DNA of 64,000 bases, taken from an uncultured Clostridia bacterium (GTDB taxonomy: Bacteria; Bacillota; Clostridia; Christensenellales; Borkfalkiaceae). Each line of letters starts with the position of its first letter. Position 1 is the stretch's first letter. Below the pieces are notes generated by a model. The model was given only the letters and a program-made list of their open reading frames with translations, was not told where the DNA came from and did no database searches. A program made the translations under genes and the position numbers. Where the stretch lies: NCBI GenBank assembly GCA_944367565.1, contig CALVWR010000001.1, positions 1 to 64,000 of the forward strand, written 5' to 3'. Positions 37,435 through 44,926 of the stretch are shown here, piece after piece.

Positions 37435-37464
37435 ATCCTGACTCCGCCGTTTTACTTTAGCTTT

Positions 37465-37493
37465 ATTATAAACCATATCCCTTTCTCTGTCAA
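37465..37493 (-). promoter_or_regulatory. consensus sigma-A promoter
   Basis: TTGACA-17-TATAAT on the minus strand, a perfect match, driving the epimerase-like, SANT-like and probably VCBS-like genes. Confidence 0.9.
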
Positions 37494-37500
37494 TTTTTTT

Positions 37501-37534
37501 CAAGAAAAACGGACGCGTTTTGCGTCCGTTTTTC
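37501..37534 (-). terminator. bidirectional terminator after the XRE gene
   Basis: ACGGACGC/GCGTCCGT stem with flanking A and T runs on both sides (starting 18 bases after the XRE stop). Confidence 0.85.
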
Positions 37535-37546
37535 TTTTTTAATGCG

Positions 37547-38056
37547 TTATTTCTCCGCGCGCGGATTCTGAAAGAGATATTCCTTTTTCCTCACGCACCC
37601 GACTGCCAGAATCACACCGCATACGATCATCGCATACCCGACCGCGCCCAGCACGCCCATGGCGATCAACACCCCCGACGGGCGGCGCATCGCCGTAAAT
37701 TGCATCAGCTCCATAACGACGTTCCATGTTCCCGCCAGCGCGAAATACGCGCCGATCAGCAGCAGCGCGATCATGAAGATAAATTTCCGGTTCAGCAGCC
37801 GCCGCATGGGGACCTCTTTTACGATTTTTACCTCAACGACCTTTTCGCCGTTTTCGTTCACGCCGTCTTTCAGCAAATAATCGCAGTTGATCTGCAGGAT
37901 CTCCGAAAGCCGTACGAGATTTTCCGTTTCGGGATATGCCAGATCCGATTCCCAGCGGGATACCGCCTGCCTGCTTACGTTCAGAAGATCCGCAAGCTGT
38001 TCCTGTGTCAAGTTCTGCGTTTTTCTTGCCTTTGCGATCTTATCGCCTATTTTCAT
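37547..38056 (-). CDS. XRE-family regulator with membrane anchor
   Basis: A 169-residue protein. N-terminal HTH (IAKARKTQNLTQEQLADLLNVSRQAVSRWES, in part NLTQEQLADLLNVSRQAVSRW) about residues 5-58, followed by two predicted membrane segments (about 93-112 and 130-153). A membrane-tethered regulator is implied; the signal is unknown. Start at the ATG 8 nt from AGGAGG; a GTG three codons upstream is rejected. The gene likely controls itself via the CCGTACG repeats. Confidence 0.85.
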   Translation of the reverse strand: MKIGDKIAKARKTQNLTQEQLADLLNVSRQAVSRWESDLAYPETENLVRLSEILQINCDYLLKDGVNENGEKVVEVKIVKEVPMRRLLNRKFIFMIALLLIGAYFALAGTWNVVMELMQFTAMRRPSGVLIAMGVLGAVGYAMIVCGVILAVGCVRKKEYLFQNPRAEK

Positions 38057-38086
38057 AAAACGCACCTCCTTTTCTTTGATACCGTC

Positions 38087-38124
38087 AGTATAACATCGCC
38101 GTACGCTTTTTTCAAATCCGTACG
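38087..38124 (-). promoter_or_regulatory. XRE-gene promoter with direct CCGTACG repeats
   Basis: TTGAAA (38110-38115), 17-bp spacer and TATACT (38087-38092) on the minus strand. CCGTACG occurs at 38099-38105 (in the spacer) and 38118-38124 (upstream of -35), 19 bp apart, as expected for an autoregulatory operator. Confidence 0.7.
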
Positions 38125-38176
38125 TTTTCTATTTGTAACCTTTCGGTTGCATTGCGGTGTTTTTTATCGGATCAAA

Positions 38177-38199
38177 TAAAAAAGGAACCTTTCGGTCCC
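38177..38199 (-). terminator. terminator after the protease gene
   Basis: Stem GGGACC/GGTTCC closed by a GAAA tetraloop and followed by TTTTTT on the minus strand. Confidence 0.85.
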
Positions 38200-38260
38200 T
38201 TCTCTATATTAAACGCCGCTGGGTTGGGGGGATTATCAACGGCAGTTTAACCGATTAAAA
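38200..38260 (-). ncRNA. candidate 3'-UTR small RNA with C-rich loop
   Basis: Between the protease stop and its terminator, the minus strand folds as AAACUGCCG pairing with CGGCGUUU (one bulge), exposing a C-rich loop UCCCCCCAACCC. Together with the terminator this is the shape of Bacillota sRNAs with UCCC seeds. No separate promoter is visible, so a processed 3'-UTR product is most likely if real. Confidence 0.35.
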
Positions 38261-39526
38261 TTAAATTGTATAAATATGCTGTGTGACGGTCGCTTCCGCC
38301 GTGATCATATTGGTCCCGCGGACGGAATTGCTGTACTTCACGGTAAACGTATCCCCGATCGTCAGCCGCGACTGCATCTCCTTGAAAAACGTGCTGAATT
38401 CCGAAATAGAGGTCATTTCACAGCGGTACGTTTCACTCCCGACGCTGTAAGAAATCTCGAAAACAAAATCGCCTTTCGTGATGCCGCAGGTATATAACGT
38501 ATCGCTCTGACTGAGTTCCGTCACCTGGATGATACCGCCCATCGCCTGTTGCAGCGTTGCGCCCAGCATCCACCTGCCGGCAACGTATCCGTAATTATCG
38601 TCCGTCACGGTGCCGACCAGCGACGAAACGACGCTTTCCACACCTTCGTCCCCGGTTACGGGAATGAAAAAGCTCAGTCCCTGTAACGGTTCGCCGCTCG
38701 AATCGATCGATAATCCGGAATTCAGAACGCCCACAAGCTGACCTGCAAAATTATACACGCCGCCGCCGGAATTCCCGTGATTCGCCGCCGCATCGGTCTG
38801 CATCAGCTTCATCGTGCCGATATCCTCGACGGAAACCTCCACAAACGATCTGCTCACGCTTCCTTTGGAATATGATCCCGGATGCGTGCCTGCCGGATTG
38901 CCCAACAGAAAGATATCGTCTCCGATCTGCAGATCTTCGCTGCAGATCTGCGCCTTTTTCACATTGCTTGCGCTGATCCCGTCATGCCCGGTAATCTCGA
39001 TGCGGAGAACCGCAATATCGCTTTTCTTGTCTCCGCCCATCAGCGTAGCGGCAAATCCGTATTCGTAATAATCGTATTCATCCGTTTCGGCGTCGATCAG
39101 TTTCGGAATGTAGACCGCAATCTGCGCGCTTCCCTCGATCACATGATGGCATGTCAGCACGTAGACGAAAGACGAAGTATCGATGCTTTTATTTTTATAC
39201 GCGACGTCTATATCGACGATCGTTCCGCTGCCCAACTGCGTTCCGCCGCTGACACCCGCATGGATCGTGACGCCCGATTCGTATACCTTATCGACCGCCT
39301 CCGCCGCTTGAAGCGTAACGCCGCTTGACGACGCAACGTTCAGATCCACTCTTTCCACGGCGTATCTCTTCCCGTAGCTTTCGGGGATATTCACATTCTC
39401 GTCAAAGACCTGGCTGTAATTTTCCGCACCATTGCCGTTATTGAAACTTCCCACTCTGCACGCGGCGAGCGAAACAGAAAGAGCCAGCACGATGATGAGC
39501 GATAAAATTTTGAATCCGCGTTTCAC
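38261..39526 (-). CDS. trypsin-like (S1C) serine protease lipoprotein
   Basis: A 421-residue protein. Signal peptide with lipobox LAAC (C23). Catalytic triad in a DegP-like fold: TCHHV (H128), KKSDIAVL (D170) and NHGNSGGG (S253). The last 100 residues resemble a degenerate PDZ domain. Likely an extracytoplasmic, lipid-anchored protease for protein quality control or surface processing. Its own unit, with terminator at 38177-38199. Confidence 0.88.
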   Translation of the reverse strand: MKRGFKILSLIIVLALSVSLAACRVGSFNNGNGAENYSQVFDENVNIPESYGKRYAVERVDLNVASSSGVTLQAAEAVDKVYESGVTIHAGVSGGTQLGSGTIVDIDVAYKNKSIDTSSFVYVLTCHHVIEGSAQIAVYIPKLIDAETDEYDYYEYGFAATLMGGDKKSDIAVLRIEITGHDGISASNVKKAQICSEDLQIGDDIFLLGNPAGTHPGSYSKGSVSRSFVEVSVEDIGTMKLMQTDAAANHGNSGGGVYNFAGQLVGVLNSGLSIDSSGEPLQGLSFFIPVTGDEGVESVVSSLVGTVTDDNYGYVAGRWMLGATLQQAMGGIIQVTELSQSDTLYTCGITKGDFVFEISYSVGSETYRCEMTSISEFSTFFKEMQSRLTIGDTFTVKYSNSVRGTNMITAEATVTQHIYTI

Positions 39527-39660
39527 AGATTTTTTCCTCCTTGCCGCTCTTACGACCCGATTATATGCTCCGAGCCTTGAAAAAAACTTTAATTTTTTTC
39601 TTTCTCAAAAATTTTTTCCGTTTTTTATAAAATCAAAACGTGCGTTTTGAAAAATTCACG

Positions 39661-39721
39661 AAAAGCCGCCCGATATCAAGCGGCTTTTAACCGCCCTGCG
39701 GAAAGGGCGGTTAAAAGCCGC
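39661..39721. repeat. two overlapping inverted repeats (mutually exclusive hairpins)
   Basis: Hairpin A pairs 39661-39669 with 39680-39688 (9 bp). Hairpin B pairs 39680-39697 with 39704-39721 (18 bp, loop GCGGAA). The GCGGCTTTT arm is used by both, so only one can form at a time. Confidence 0.7.
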
Positions 39722-39768
39722 ATTCCGTAAGGCTATCTTGAAAGCGGTAACGTGATTCCTTTTCCGAT

Positions 39769-39816
39769 AAAAAAAGGCGTATATCGCTGATACTTGTATC
39801 GTTTGCAATCTACGCC
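39769..39816 (-). terminator. yebC terminator
   Basis: On the minus strand GGCGTA pairs with TACGCC (with an inner ATTGC/GCGAT and a GATAC-AA-GTATC part), followed by seven T. Confidence 0.75.
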
Positions 39817-39833
39817 GGATTATACTTGAAATT

Positions 39834-40571
39834 TTATTCTTCTTCCTCTTCGGGCAGATCGACGTTGTGATAGACGTCCTGCACGTCGTCGAGATCTTCC
39901 AGCGCGTCGACCAGCTTCTGAAATTTTGCGGCGGCTTCGCCTTCAAACGTGATCTTGCTTTGCGGGATCATCTCGATGGACGCTTCAAAAAACGAAAGCC
40001 CTTTTTCTTCCAGATATTTTCTCACCTGCGAAAAATTCGATACGGACGTATAAACCGTAAAGGCATCGTCTTCCGTCACCACGTCGTCCGCGCCCGCTTC
40101 GATGGCGTATTCCATCACCGTGTCCTCGTCGAGACCGACTTTCTTTTCCACGACGATCACGCCCTTGTTATCGAACAGGTACGATACGCACCCCGTATTT
40201 CCCAGCGATCCGCCGTGCTTGCGCATAACCGTACGCACATAATCGACCGTGCGGTTTTTGTTGTCGGTCAGCGCCGTAATGATCAGCGCGCTTCCGTTGG
40301 GGCCGTACCCTTCATACGTCAGTTCTTCATAGTTCGCCGCGGAGAGTTCTCCCGCCGCCTTCGCTATGCATTTCTTGATGTTGTCGTTCGGCATATTGAC
40401 CGCGCGCGCCTTCGCGATCGCATCTGCAAGTTTACTGTTCGTCGCAGGGTCCGCGCCCGCTTTCGCCGCTACCGCAAGTTCTCTGCCTACTTTCGTGAAT
40501 ATTTTACCTCTTTGCGCGTCGATCTTCGCTTTCTTGTTCGCAATATTCGCCGCATGGGAATGTCCCGACAT
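39834..40571 (-). CDS. yebC: YebC/PmpR-family DNA-binding/translation protein
   Basis: A 245-residue protein; MSGHSHAANIANKKAKIDAQRGKIFTKVGREL (start GHSHAANIANKKAKIDAQ) and the acidic C-terminus EDLDDVQDVYHNVDLPEEEE are typical. Family members act as transcription regulators or, as recently shown, help ribosomes at proline-rich stretches. It is 23 nt after trmH in the L20 operon. A longer open frame upstream lies antisense/across trmH and is rejected. Confidence 0.95.
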   Translation of the reverse strand: MSGHSHAANIANKKAKIDAQRGKIFTKVGRELAVAAKAGADPATNSKLADAIAKARAVNMPNDNIKKCIAKAAGELSAANYEELTYEGYGPNGSALIITALTDNKNRTVDYVRTVMRKHGGSLGNTGCVSYLFDNKGVIVVEKKVGLDEDTVMEYAIEAGADDVVTEDDAFTVYTSVSNFSQVRKYLEEKGLSFFEASIEMIPQSKITFEGEAAAKFQKLVDALEDLDDVQDVYHNVDLPEEEEE

Positions 40572-40594
40572 AATTCTTCTCTCCTTTTTCCGTT

Positions 40595-41314
40595 TTATCT
40601 GAGCGCGTACATCATGATCCCCGCCGCCACCGCAACGTTCAGACTTTCGCTCGCCTGTTCCATCGGTATGGAAACGATCTTCTCCGCCGCCGCGCGCACC
40701 GCGTCGGACAGGCCGTCCGCTTCTCCGCCCAGCGCGATACAGACGTCCCGCTTTTCCGTTCCGAAAACGTCCTCTCCGTTCATGTCCGCCGCATAGATCG
40801 GCACTTCGATGTACGACGCAAAATCGTCCAACGCTTCGTACAGCGTCACCCCGAATATCCCGCTCATGCTCGCGCGGACCGTCTTCGGATTGTACGGATC
40901 CGCACATTCTTTCAAAAAAACGTGCCGATACCCCGCCGCAGCCGCCGTCCGGATGATCGTTCCCAGATTCCCGGGATCACGTACCCTGTCGAGCAAAAGA
41001 CATCTTGCGTTGCACTTCTGCGGCTTCATCGACGGCTTTTCGACCACCGCAAGCACGCCTTCCGGATTGCGTTCTTCGCTCACGGAAGCATATACGCTTT
41101 CGCTCACCGCCACACGCTCGCCCGCATAGTTCCCGATCCTGAGCAAGGCGCTTTCCGTACCGAACAGAAACACAATGTCTCTGTTTTGTGCAATCGCTTC
41201 CCTTACGGGTTTTATTCCTTCGAGGATAAAAGCGTTTTCCGCATCGCGGTATTTTTTCTGCGCGAGTTTCCTGACCGCTTTCGCTTTCTCGTTGGAAACC
41301 GAGGTTATCACCAT
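40595..41314 (-). CDS. SpoU/TrmH-family RNA 2'-O-methyltransferase
   Basis: A 239-residue SPOUT enzyme. N-terminal substrate-binding domain and catalytic core with LLLDRVRDPGNLGTIIRTA, RASMSGIFGV and ALGGEADGLS and SESLNVAVAAGI, all hallmark motifs. Probably acts on 23S rRNA (an rlmB/ysgA-like gene); its place after rplT matches B. subtilis ysgA. The exact target cannot be named. Confidence 0.9.
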   Translation of the reverse strand: MVITSVSNEKAKAVRKLAQKKYRDAENAFILEGIKPVREAIAQNRDIVFLFGTESALLRIGNYAGERVAVSESVYASVSEERNPEGVLAVVEKPSMKPQKCNARCLLLDRVRDPGNLGTIIRTAAAAGYRHVFLKECADPYNPKTVRASMSGIFGVTLYEALDDFASYIEVPIYAADMNGEDVFGTEKRDVCIALGGEADGLSDAVRAAAEKIVSIPMEQASESLNVAVAAGIMMYALR

Positions 41315-41335
41315 CTTTCTTCCCTGCCCGATACC

Positions 41336-41364
41336 CTAAAAAGAGCCTACTTTCGTAAGCTCTT
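41336..41364 (-). terminator. hairpin between rplT and trmH
   Basis: AAGAGCTTAC/GTAGGCTCTT (10 bp, GAAA loop) and TTTT on the minus strand; a partial terminator that would lower expression of trmH and yebC relative to the ribosomal genes. Confidence 0.75.
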
Positions 41365-41371
41365 GTCGGAT

Positions 41372-41728
41372 TTAATGATTCAGATTCGCCTTTGCCTTTT
41401 CGCAAATCACGGTGAATGCAGCCGCGTCGTTGACCGCAATGTCCGCAAGCATTTTTCTGTTGAGATCCACACCCGCGTTTTTCAGCCCGAACATCAGTTT
41501 GGAATAAGAAAGTCCGTTGAGCCGTGCCGCCGCGTTGATACGGGCGATCCAGAGCTGACGGAAATCTCTCTTCTTGAGCTTTCTGCCGATATATGCATAT
41601 TTCTGCGATTTCATCACCGCCTGACGCGCCACTCTGTATCTCTTGGAGCGTCCGCCGAAATATCCCTTTGCGAGTTTCAGTATTTTTCTGCGCTTTTTAA
41701 CGGCGTTTACGCCTCTTTTGATCCGCAT
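41372..41728 (-). CDS. rplT: ribosomal protein bL20
   Basis: A 118-residue 50S assembly protein, [22 protein letters not shown] in type, [20 protein letters not shown]20 is also the autoregulator of this operon in Bacillota, binding the infC leader (see 42541-42721). Normal length. Confidence 0.98.
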   Translation of the reverse strand: MRIKRGVNAVKKRRKILKLAKGYFGGRSKRYRVARQAVMKSQKYAYIGRKLKKRDFRQLWIARINAAARLNGLSYSKLMFGLKNAGVDLNRKMLADIAVNDAAAFTVICEKAKANLNH

Positions 41729-41747
41729 AGTCCTTTTCCTCCATTCC

Positions 41748-41945
41748 TTATTTGTTGTAAATCAAGGTCTTGATCGTCTTTTCCTGCGTGTTGTCGACGT
41801 ACGCACCCTGTCTTAAGTTGTTCTTTCTTTTCCGCGCTTTTTTCGTCAAAATGTGGTTTTTGCCCGCATGCTGCCTCTTCACCTTGCCGCTTGCGGTCAC
41901 TCTGAAACGCTTCTTTGCGGCACTTTTCGTCTTCATTTTCGGCAT
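41748..41945 (-). CDS. rpmI: ribosomal protein bL35
   Basis: A 65-residue basic 50S protein; [20 protein letters not shown] and [13 protein letters not shown] match the family. It sits 83 nt after infC and 19 nt before rplT, as usual. Confidence 0.98.
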   Translation of the reverse strand: MPKMKTKSAAKKRFRVTASGKVKRQHAGKNHILTKKARKRKNNLRQGAYVDNTQEKTIKTLIYNK

Positions 41946-42028
41946 GATCCTGCCCTCCCGTATTCTATTTTCTTATAACGCTCCTTTCAAAGCGCAATTA
42001 CCTTGTTGATCCGTTACGCCGCGGTCTT

Positions 42029-42538
42029 TTACTTCGCCGGCGCAAGCATCATCCAGATGCTTCTGCCTTCCGTCAGAGGCTTCTTTTCCATGACCCCGAC
42101 TTCCTTGACCAGTTCGAAAAATCGGTTCATCACCTCGATTCCCAAATTGGCGTGCGCATTCTGTCTTCCGCGCATACGGATGGATACCTTTACCTTGTTT
42201 CCCCCCGTCAGGAACTTATACGCCTGTTTCGCCTTCACGTTCAGATCGCCCACGTCGATGGTCATCGAAAGCCAGACTTCCTTGATCTCCACCGTCTTCT
42301 GATTCTTCTTCGCTTCCTTTTCCTTCTTGGCAAGCTCGAACATATACTTATGATAATCCATAAGTTTGCAAACGGGCGGATTGGCATTCGGCGAAATTTT
42401 CACCAAATCCAAAGCGCGTTCTTCCGCAAGTTCCAACGCCTGACGCGATGACATGATCCCCTGCTGTACGCCGTTTTCATCGATCAGCCTGACTTCCCTG
42501 TCACGAATGTTTTCGTTAATCTGATGTTGTTCTTTGAT
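42029..42538 (-). CDS. infC: translation initiation factor IF-3
   Basis: A 169-residue IF-3. The N domain (INENIRDREVRLIDENG) and C domain (VKVSIRMRGRQ...) are both complete only if a non-AUG start is used: the frame runs back to an in-frame TAA with no ATG/GTG/TTG. The ATC at 42538 (preceded by GCGGGG) or the ATT at 42520 are the options; ATC gives IKEQHQINENIRD, as in related IF-3s. An ATG at 42454 would cut off the N domain. Rare start codons on infC allow IF-3 autoregulation. Confidence 0.9.
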   Translation of the reverse strand: MKEQHQINENIRDREVRLIDENGVQQGIMSSRQALELAEERALDLVKISPNANPPVCKLMDYHKYMFELAKKEKEAKKNQKTVEIKEVWLSMTIDVGDLNVKAKQAYKFLTGGNKVKVSIRMRGRQNAHANLGIEVMNRFFELVKEVGVMEKKPLTEGRSIWMMLAPAK

Positions 42539-42540
42539 TG

Positions 42541-42721
42541 TTTTATACCCCGCTTTTTTTTACCGGTTTCCCGGCAGTAGACAACAAAAAGAGCCGCAGA
42601 CTTCCGCGACCCGATCATACCGAAAAATATATAAACGGCACACTGCCGGATATATCCTTTCTGAGATTGAGCCGCCACGGACGTTTTCCGCGCGGCGAGA
42701 AGGGTCGCTTCTTCTTTAAGC
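42541..42721 (-). promoter_or_regulatory. L20-type attenuation leader of infC-rpmI-rplT
   Basis: About 180 nt of untranslated leader lies between the promoter and infC. It has stem-forming GC-rich parts, a terminator (42586-42612) and, nearer the gene, a CTACTGCCGGGAAACCGGT segment able to compete. This is the layout of L20 leaders in Bacillota, which give L20 feedback. The exact fold was not computed. Confidence 0.65.
42586..42612 (-). terminator. attenuator terminator in the infC leader
   Basis: GGGUCGCGG pairs with CUGCGGCUC (three G-U pairs, loop AAGU) and is followed by UUUUUGUUGU on the minus strand. Confidence 0.7.
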
Positions 42722-42727
42722 CTGAAT

Positions 42728-42756
42728 ATCATACCATAAAAAAATCGCCTTGTCAA
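42728..42756 (-). promoter_or_regulatory. infC-operon promoter
   Basis: TTGACA, 17-bp spacer and TATGAT on the minus strand. The spacer contains the distal arm and T-run of the upstream gene's terminator. Confidence 0.85.
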
Positions 42757-42785
42757 CGTTTTTTCTGCCGATAAAGCGATTTTTT
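42739..42785 (-). terminator. terminator of the unclassified hydrolase gene
   Basis: AAAAAATCGC (42776-42785 on the minus strand) pairs with GCGATTTTTT (42739-42748) across a 27-nt loop, giving a T-rich end. It overlaps the infC -35 region. Confidence 0.6.
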
Positions 42786-42799
42786 CACCCTGTTTTCCG

Positions 42800-44788
42800 T
42801 CATTTGATTAAAATCGTTGCCGTGGAAAGGGACAAAAGCGGCGTGTGCACTTTCAGAAGATCGCCCTCCTTTTCAAACGGCACCTTTTCCGTTTTTCCCG
42901 TTTCTCTGTTCACGGCGTACACTTCCCGCACCGCAGGTCCCGTCACCGTCAGGCAGGTCTGATCAAAGGACTGAACCGTTGCATTGACTACGATCACGAT
43001 ATTGCCGTACTCTCCCTCGAAACGGTAACAGTGTACGCCCGTATTCCCGCTCATCACCAACTCCCTGCCGAGTCGTTTCAGTTCGTTTTTCAAAATTCCG
43101 ACGCGCAGGCTGTTGAACTGTTCACCCTGGAAGAAATTCATGACGTAAGGATTCAGCAGAAAATTCTCCCCGCGCACGATCCCGTTGCCGAAATATTTTC
43201 CCGTGTTTTCATATGTGTCGCTCAGGTTCGTCACGCTGCCGTCGTATTCGATCTTCACATAATCGCCCGCCTTTCCGAAACTGCTCGCCCGGCGCCGCGC
43301 GATACCGCCCGTTTCCACCCGCGCCTCCTCATAGGAAAGTAACGTGCTTTCATACGGAATTCTTTTTGCGCTCTTCGCGCCGATCAGTCCGCCGAGTCCC
43401 CGCTCGACGATCCGCAGCGCCGCGCCGCCTTCCAGAACGACAAAGTTTTCCTTAAATAACGCCGTCAGTTCTTCCGGCGTAAAATTATCCGCCGCGCCGC
43501 CGAACAGCGCCACGATCTCGCCGCTAAGTTTCTTTTGCGTTGTATACTTACAGGCGATCCCGAACGACGACAGATATGCCCCCGCATAAAATTCGTCCGG
43601 GCAGAGATCTTCAAATTCCATGATGTGCTTGCGATGATACACCGTTTTTTCGTCGATGGGCAACACAACTCCCTTCCTGTCGGAAAAGGATACGCCCGTC
43701 GCAAGAACGCCGTTCAGATAGGGCGTGACCGACCTGACCGCCTCGCCGTAACCCGGCTCCGGATCGGTTCCGTTCCCCGTAAAATCGAAAATATCGTACG
43801 TCATGCCGCGCGGAATCAGCGGCAGCGCGCTCTCCAGCTGAAACCGCAGAAATTCCGCATTCTTGATAAAGGAAGAAAACGATCCGTTTTCCAACTCGGG
43901 ATAAACCAGAACGTCTTCCGGCAAAAAAGCGCGGACCGCCAGGCTCGTCCGATTCAGGTCGAAAAGATATTCCTTTCCCGTCCGCTCCATATAGCACGGC
44001 AAATGAATCCGATGAATCTTTTTTCCCTGCGAAAGCCCGTTCGCTATCGCGTGCCAGTCCCGCGCTTCCATCGCGTGCCGCTCCGCTGTACTGCTCATCA
44101 GTCCGACTTCCGCCCCCGTACCCGCTTCTTTTACCGTTCTGCCGAGAAACGCCGCCGTATCGCTCATCGTTTCCCGGCTTACCTCCAGCCATGCTCTCTT
44201 TACGTTTTCGTCGGCGTCTTTCCCGAACAGTTTTTGCCGAAATTCCTCCCTCGTATCATTCGTCCGCAATTTTTCATTGTATTTTTTCATATGAATCGGA
44301 CAAAAACATCCGCCGTATTCCAGATCGCCGTGATTATGCAGCCGGAAGTCGTCTTCCACCCAGATGACTTCCGGCTGCACCGCGCGCAGTAAATATGTGT
44401 AAAAATCCGCAAAATACGCCCGCCAGTTTTCGCATAGCGGACACACCGTCAGGGTGCTTTTCTTGCCGTTATAATCCTCCATCAAGGTGAAATTCTGCCC
44501 CTCTTTGAGCGTGCGGCAACGGTCGGTATGCCCGATCTCCATCCACGGGTTCAGACTGATTGTAATCCCCCGCGCCGTCAGGCTCTTCTTCGCCCGCAAG
44601 ATCGTTTCGATCCACGGCTTCGCTTCTTCTTTCGTCATATGCCCCAGATTGTATTCTTCCGCATTGATGAAAAGCATCACGTTTCCGAATCCGTATTTCT
44701 CGCAGAATGTTACGATGCTTTTTATCCGCTCCTCTTCTTCCACTCCGGGGACGATCTGTATTCTCAAACAGTGCAGAAACTTGTCCAT
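42800..44788 (-). CDS. unclassified TIM-barrel-type glycoside hydrolase
   Basis: A 662-residue cytoplasmic protein (no signal peptide). VIWVEDDFRLHNHGDLEYGGCFCPIHMK places an acidic catalytic-type residue after a beta strand, followed by a Cys-rich metal-like site; YPELENGSFSSF may hold the nucleophile, and FGGAADNFTPEELTALFKENFVV looks like a glutamine-amidotransferase-like second domain as in GH42. I can only say GH42-like or a related family. Own strong promoter, next to an MFS transporter. Confidence 0.55.
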   Translation of the reverse strand: MDKFLHCLRIQIVPGVEEEERIKSIVTFCEKYGFGNVMLFINAEEYNLGHMTKEEAKPWIETILRAKKSLTARGITISLNPWMEIGHTDRCRTLKEGQNFTLMEDYNGKKSTLTVCPLCENWRAYFADFYTYLLRAVQPEVIWVEDDFRLHNHGDLEYGGCFCPIHMKKYNEKLRTNDTREEFRQKLFGKDADENVKRAWLEVSRETMSDTAAFLGRTVKEAGTGAEVGLMSSTAERHAMEARDWHAIANGLSQGKKIHRIHLPCYMERTGKEYLFDLNRTSLAVRAFLPEDVLVYPELENGSFSSFIKNAEFLRFQLESALPLIPRGMTYDIFDFTGNGTDPEPGYGEAVRSVTPYLNGVLATGVSFSDRKGVVLPIDEKTVYHRKHIMEFEDLCPDEFYAGAYLSSFGIACKYTTQKKLSGEIVALFGGAADNFTPEELTALFKENFVVLEGGAALRIVERGLGGLIGAKSAKRIPYESTLLSYEEARVETGGIARRRASSFGKAGDYVKIEYDGSVTNLSDTYENTGKYFGNGIVRGENFLLNPYVMNFFQGEQFNSLRVGILKNELKRLGRELVMSGNTGVHCYRFEGEYGNIVIVVNATVQSFDQTCLTVTGPAVREVYAVNRETGKTEKVPFEKEGDLLKVHTPLLSLSTATILIK

Positions 44789-44823
44789 GACGCGAAACCC
44801 CTCCGTTCTTTTTGCCGATTTTC

Positions 44824-44852
44824 AGTATAAATGAATTTCCTCTTCTTGTCAA
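44824..44852 (-). promoter_or_regulatory. promoter of the unclassified hydrolase gene
   Basis: TTGACA, 17-bp spacer, TATACT on the minus strand. Confidence 0.85.
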
Positions 44853-44885
44853 TGGCAATAATTTATTCAAAACTATAACATTTTT

Positions 44886-44921
44886 ATCAAAAAATCCTTC
44901 CGGATTTCTCTCGGAAGGATT
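44886..44921 (-). terminator. MFS gene terminator
   Basis: AATCCTTCCG/CGGAAGGATT stem with a loop of about 9 nt followed by TTTTTT on the minus strand. Confidence 0.85.
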
Positions 44922-44926
44922 CCGCC

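Larger units (their letters stand above)
39527..39833. other. 307-base gene-free region
   Basis: Holds the protease leader (weak -10 TATAAT near 39574, no clear -35), an A/T-rich stretch, the two nested hairpins at 39661-39721 and the yebC terminator hairpin at 39769-39816. I see no ORF with an SD and no RNA gene. Confidence 0.7.

Noticed and set aside
40572-40907. extension of YebC upstream of its ATG
   Set aside because: It runs out of frame through the trmH coding region and YebC begins with GHSHAANIA at 40571, behind an AAAGGAGAG SD.
42029-42454. infC starting at the internal ATG (141 residues)
   Set aside because: It would remove the IF-3 N domain that is plainly encoded upstream in frame.
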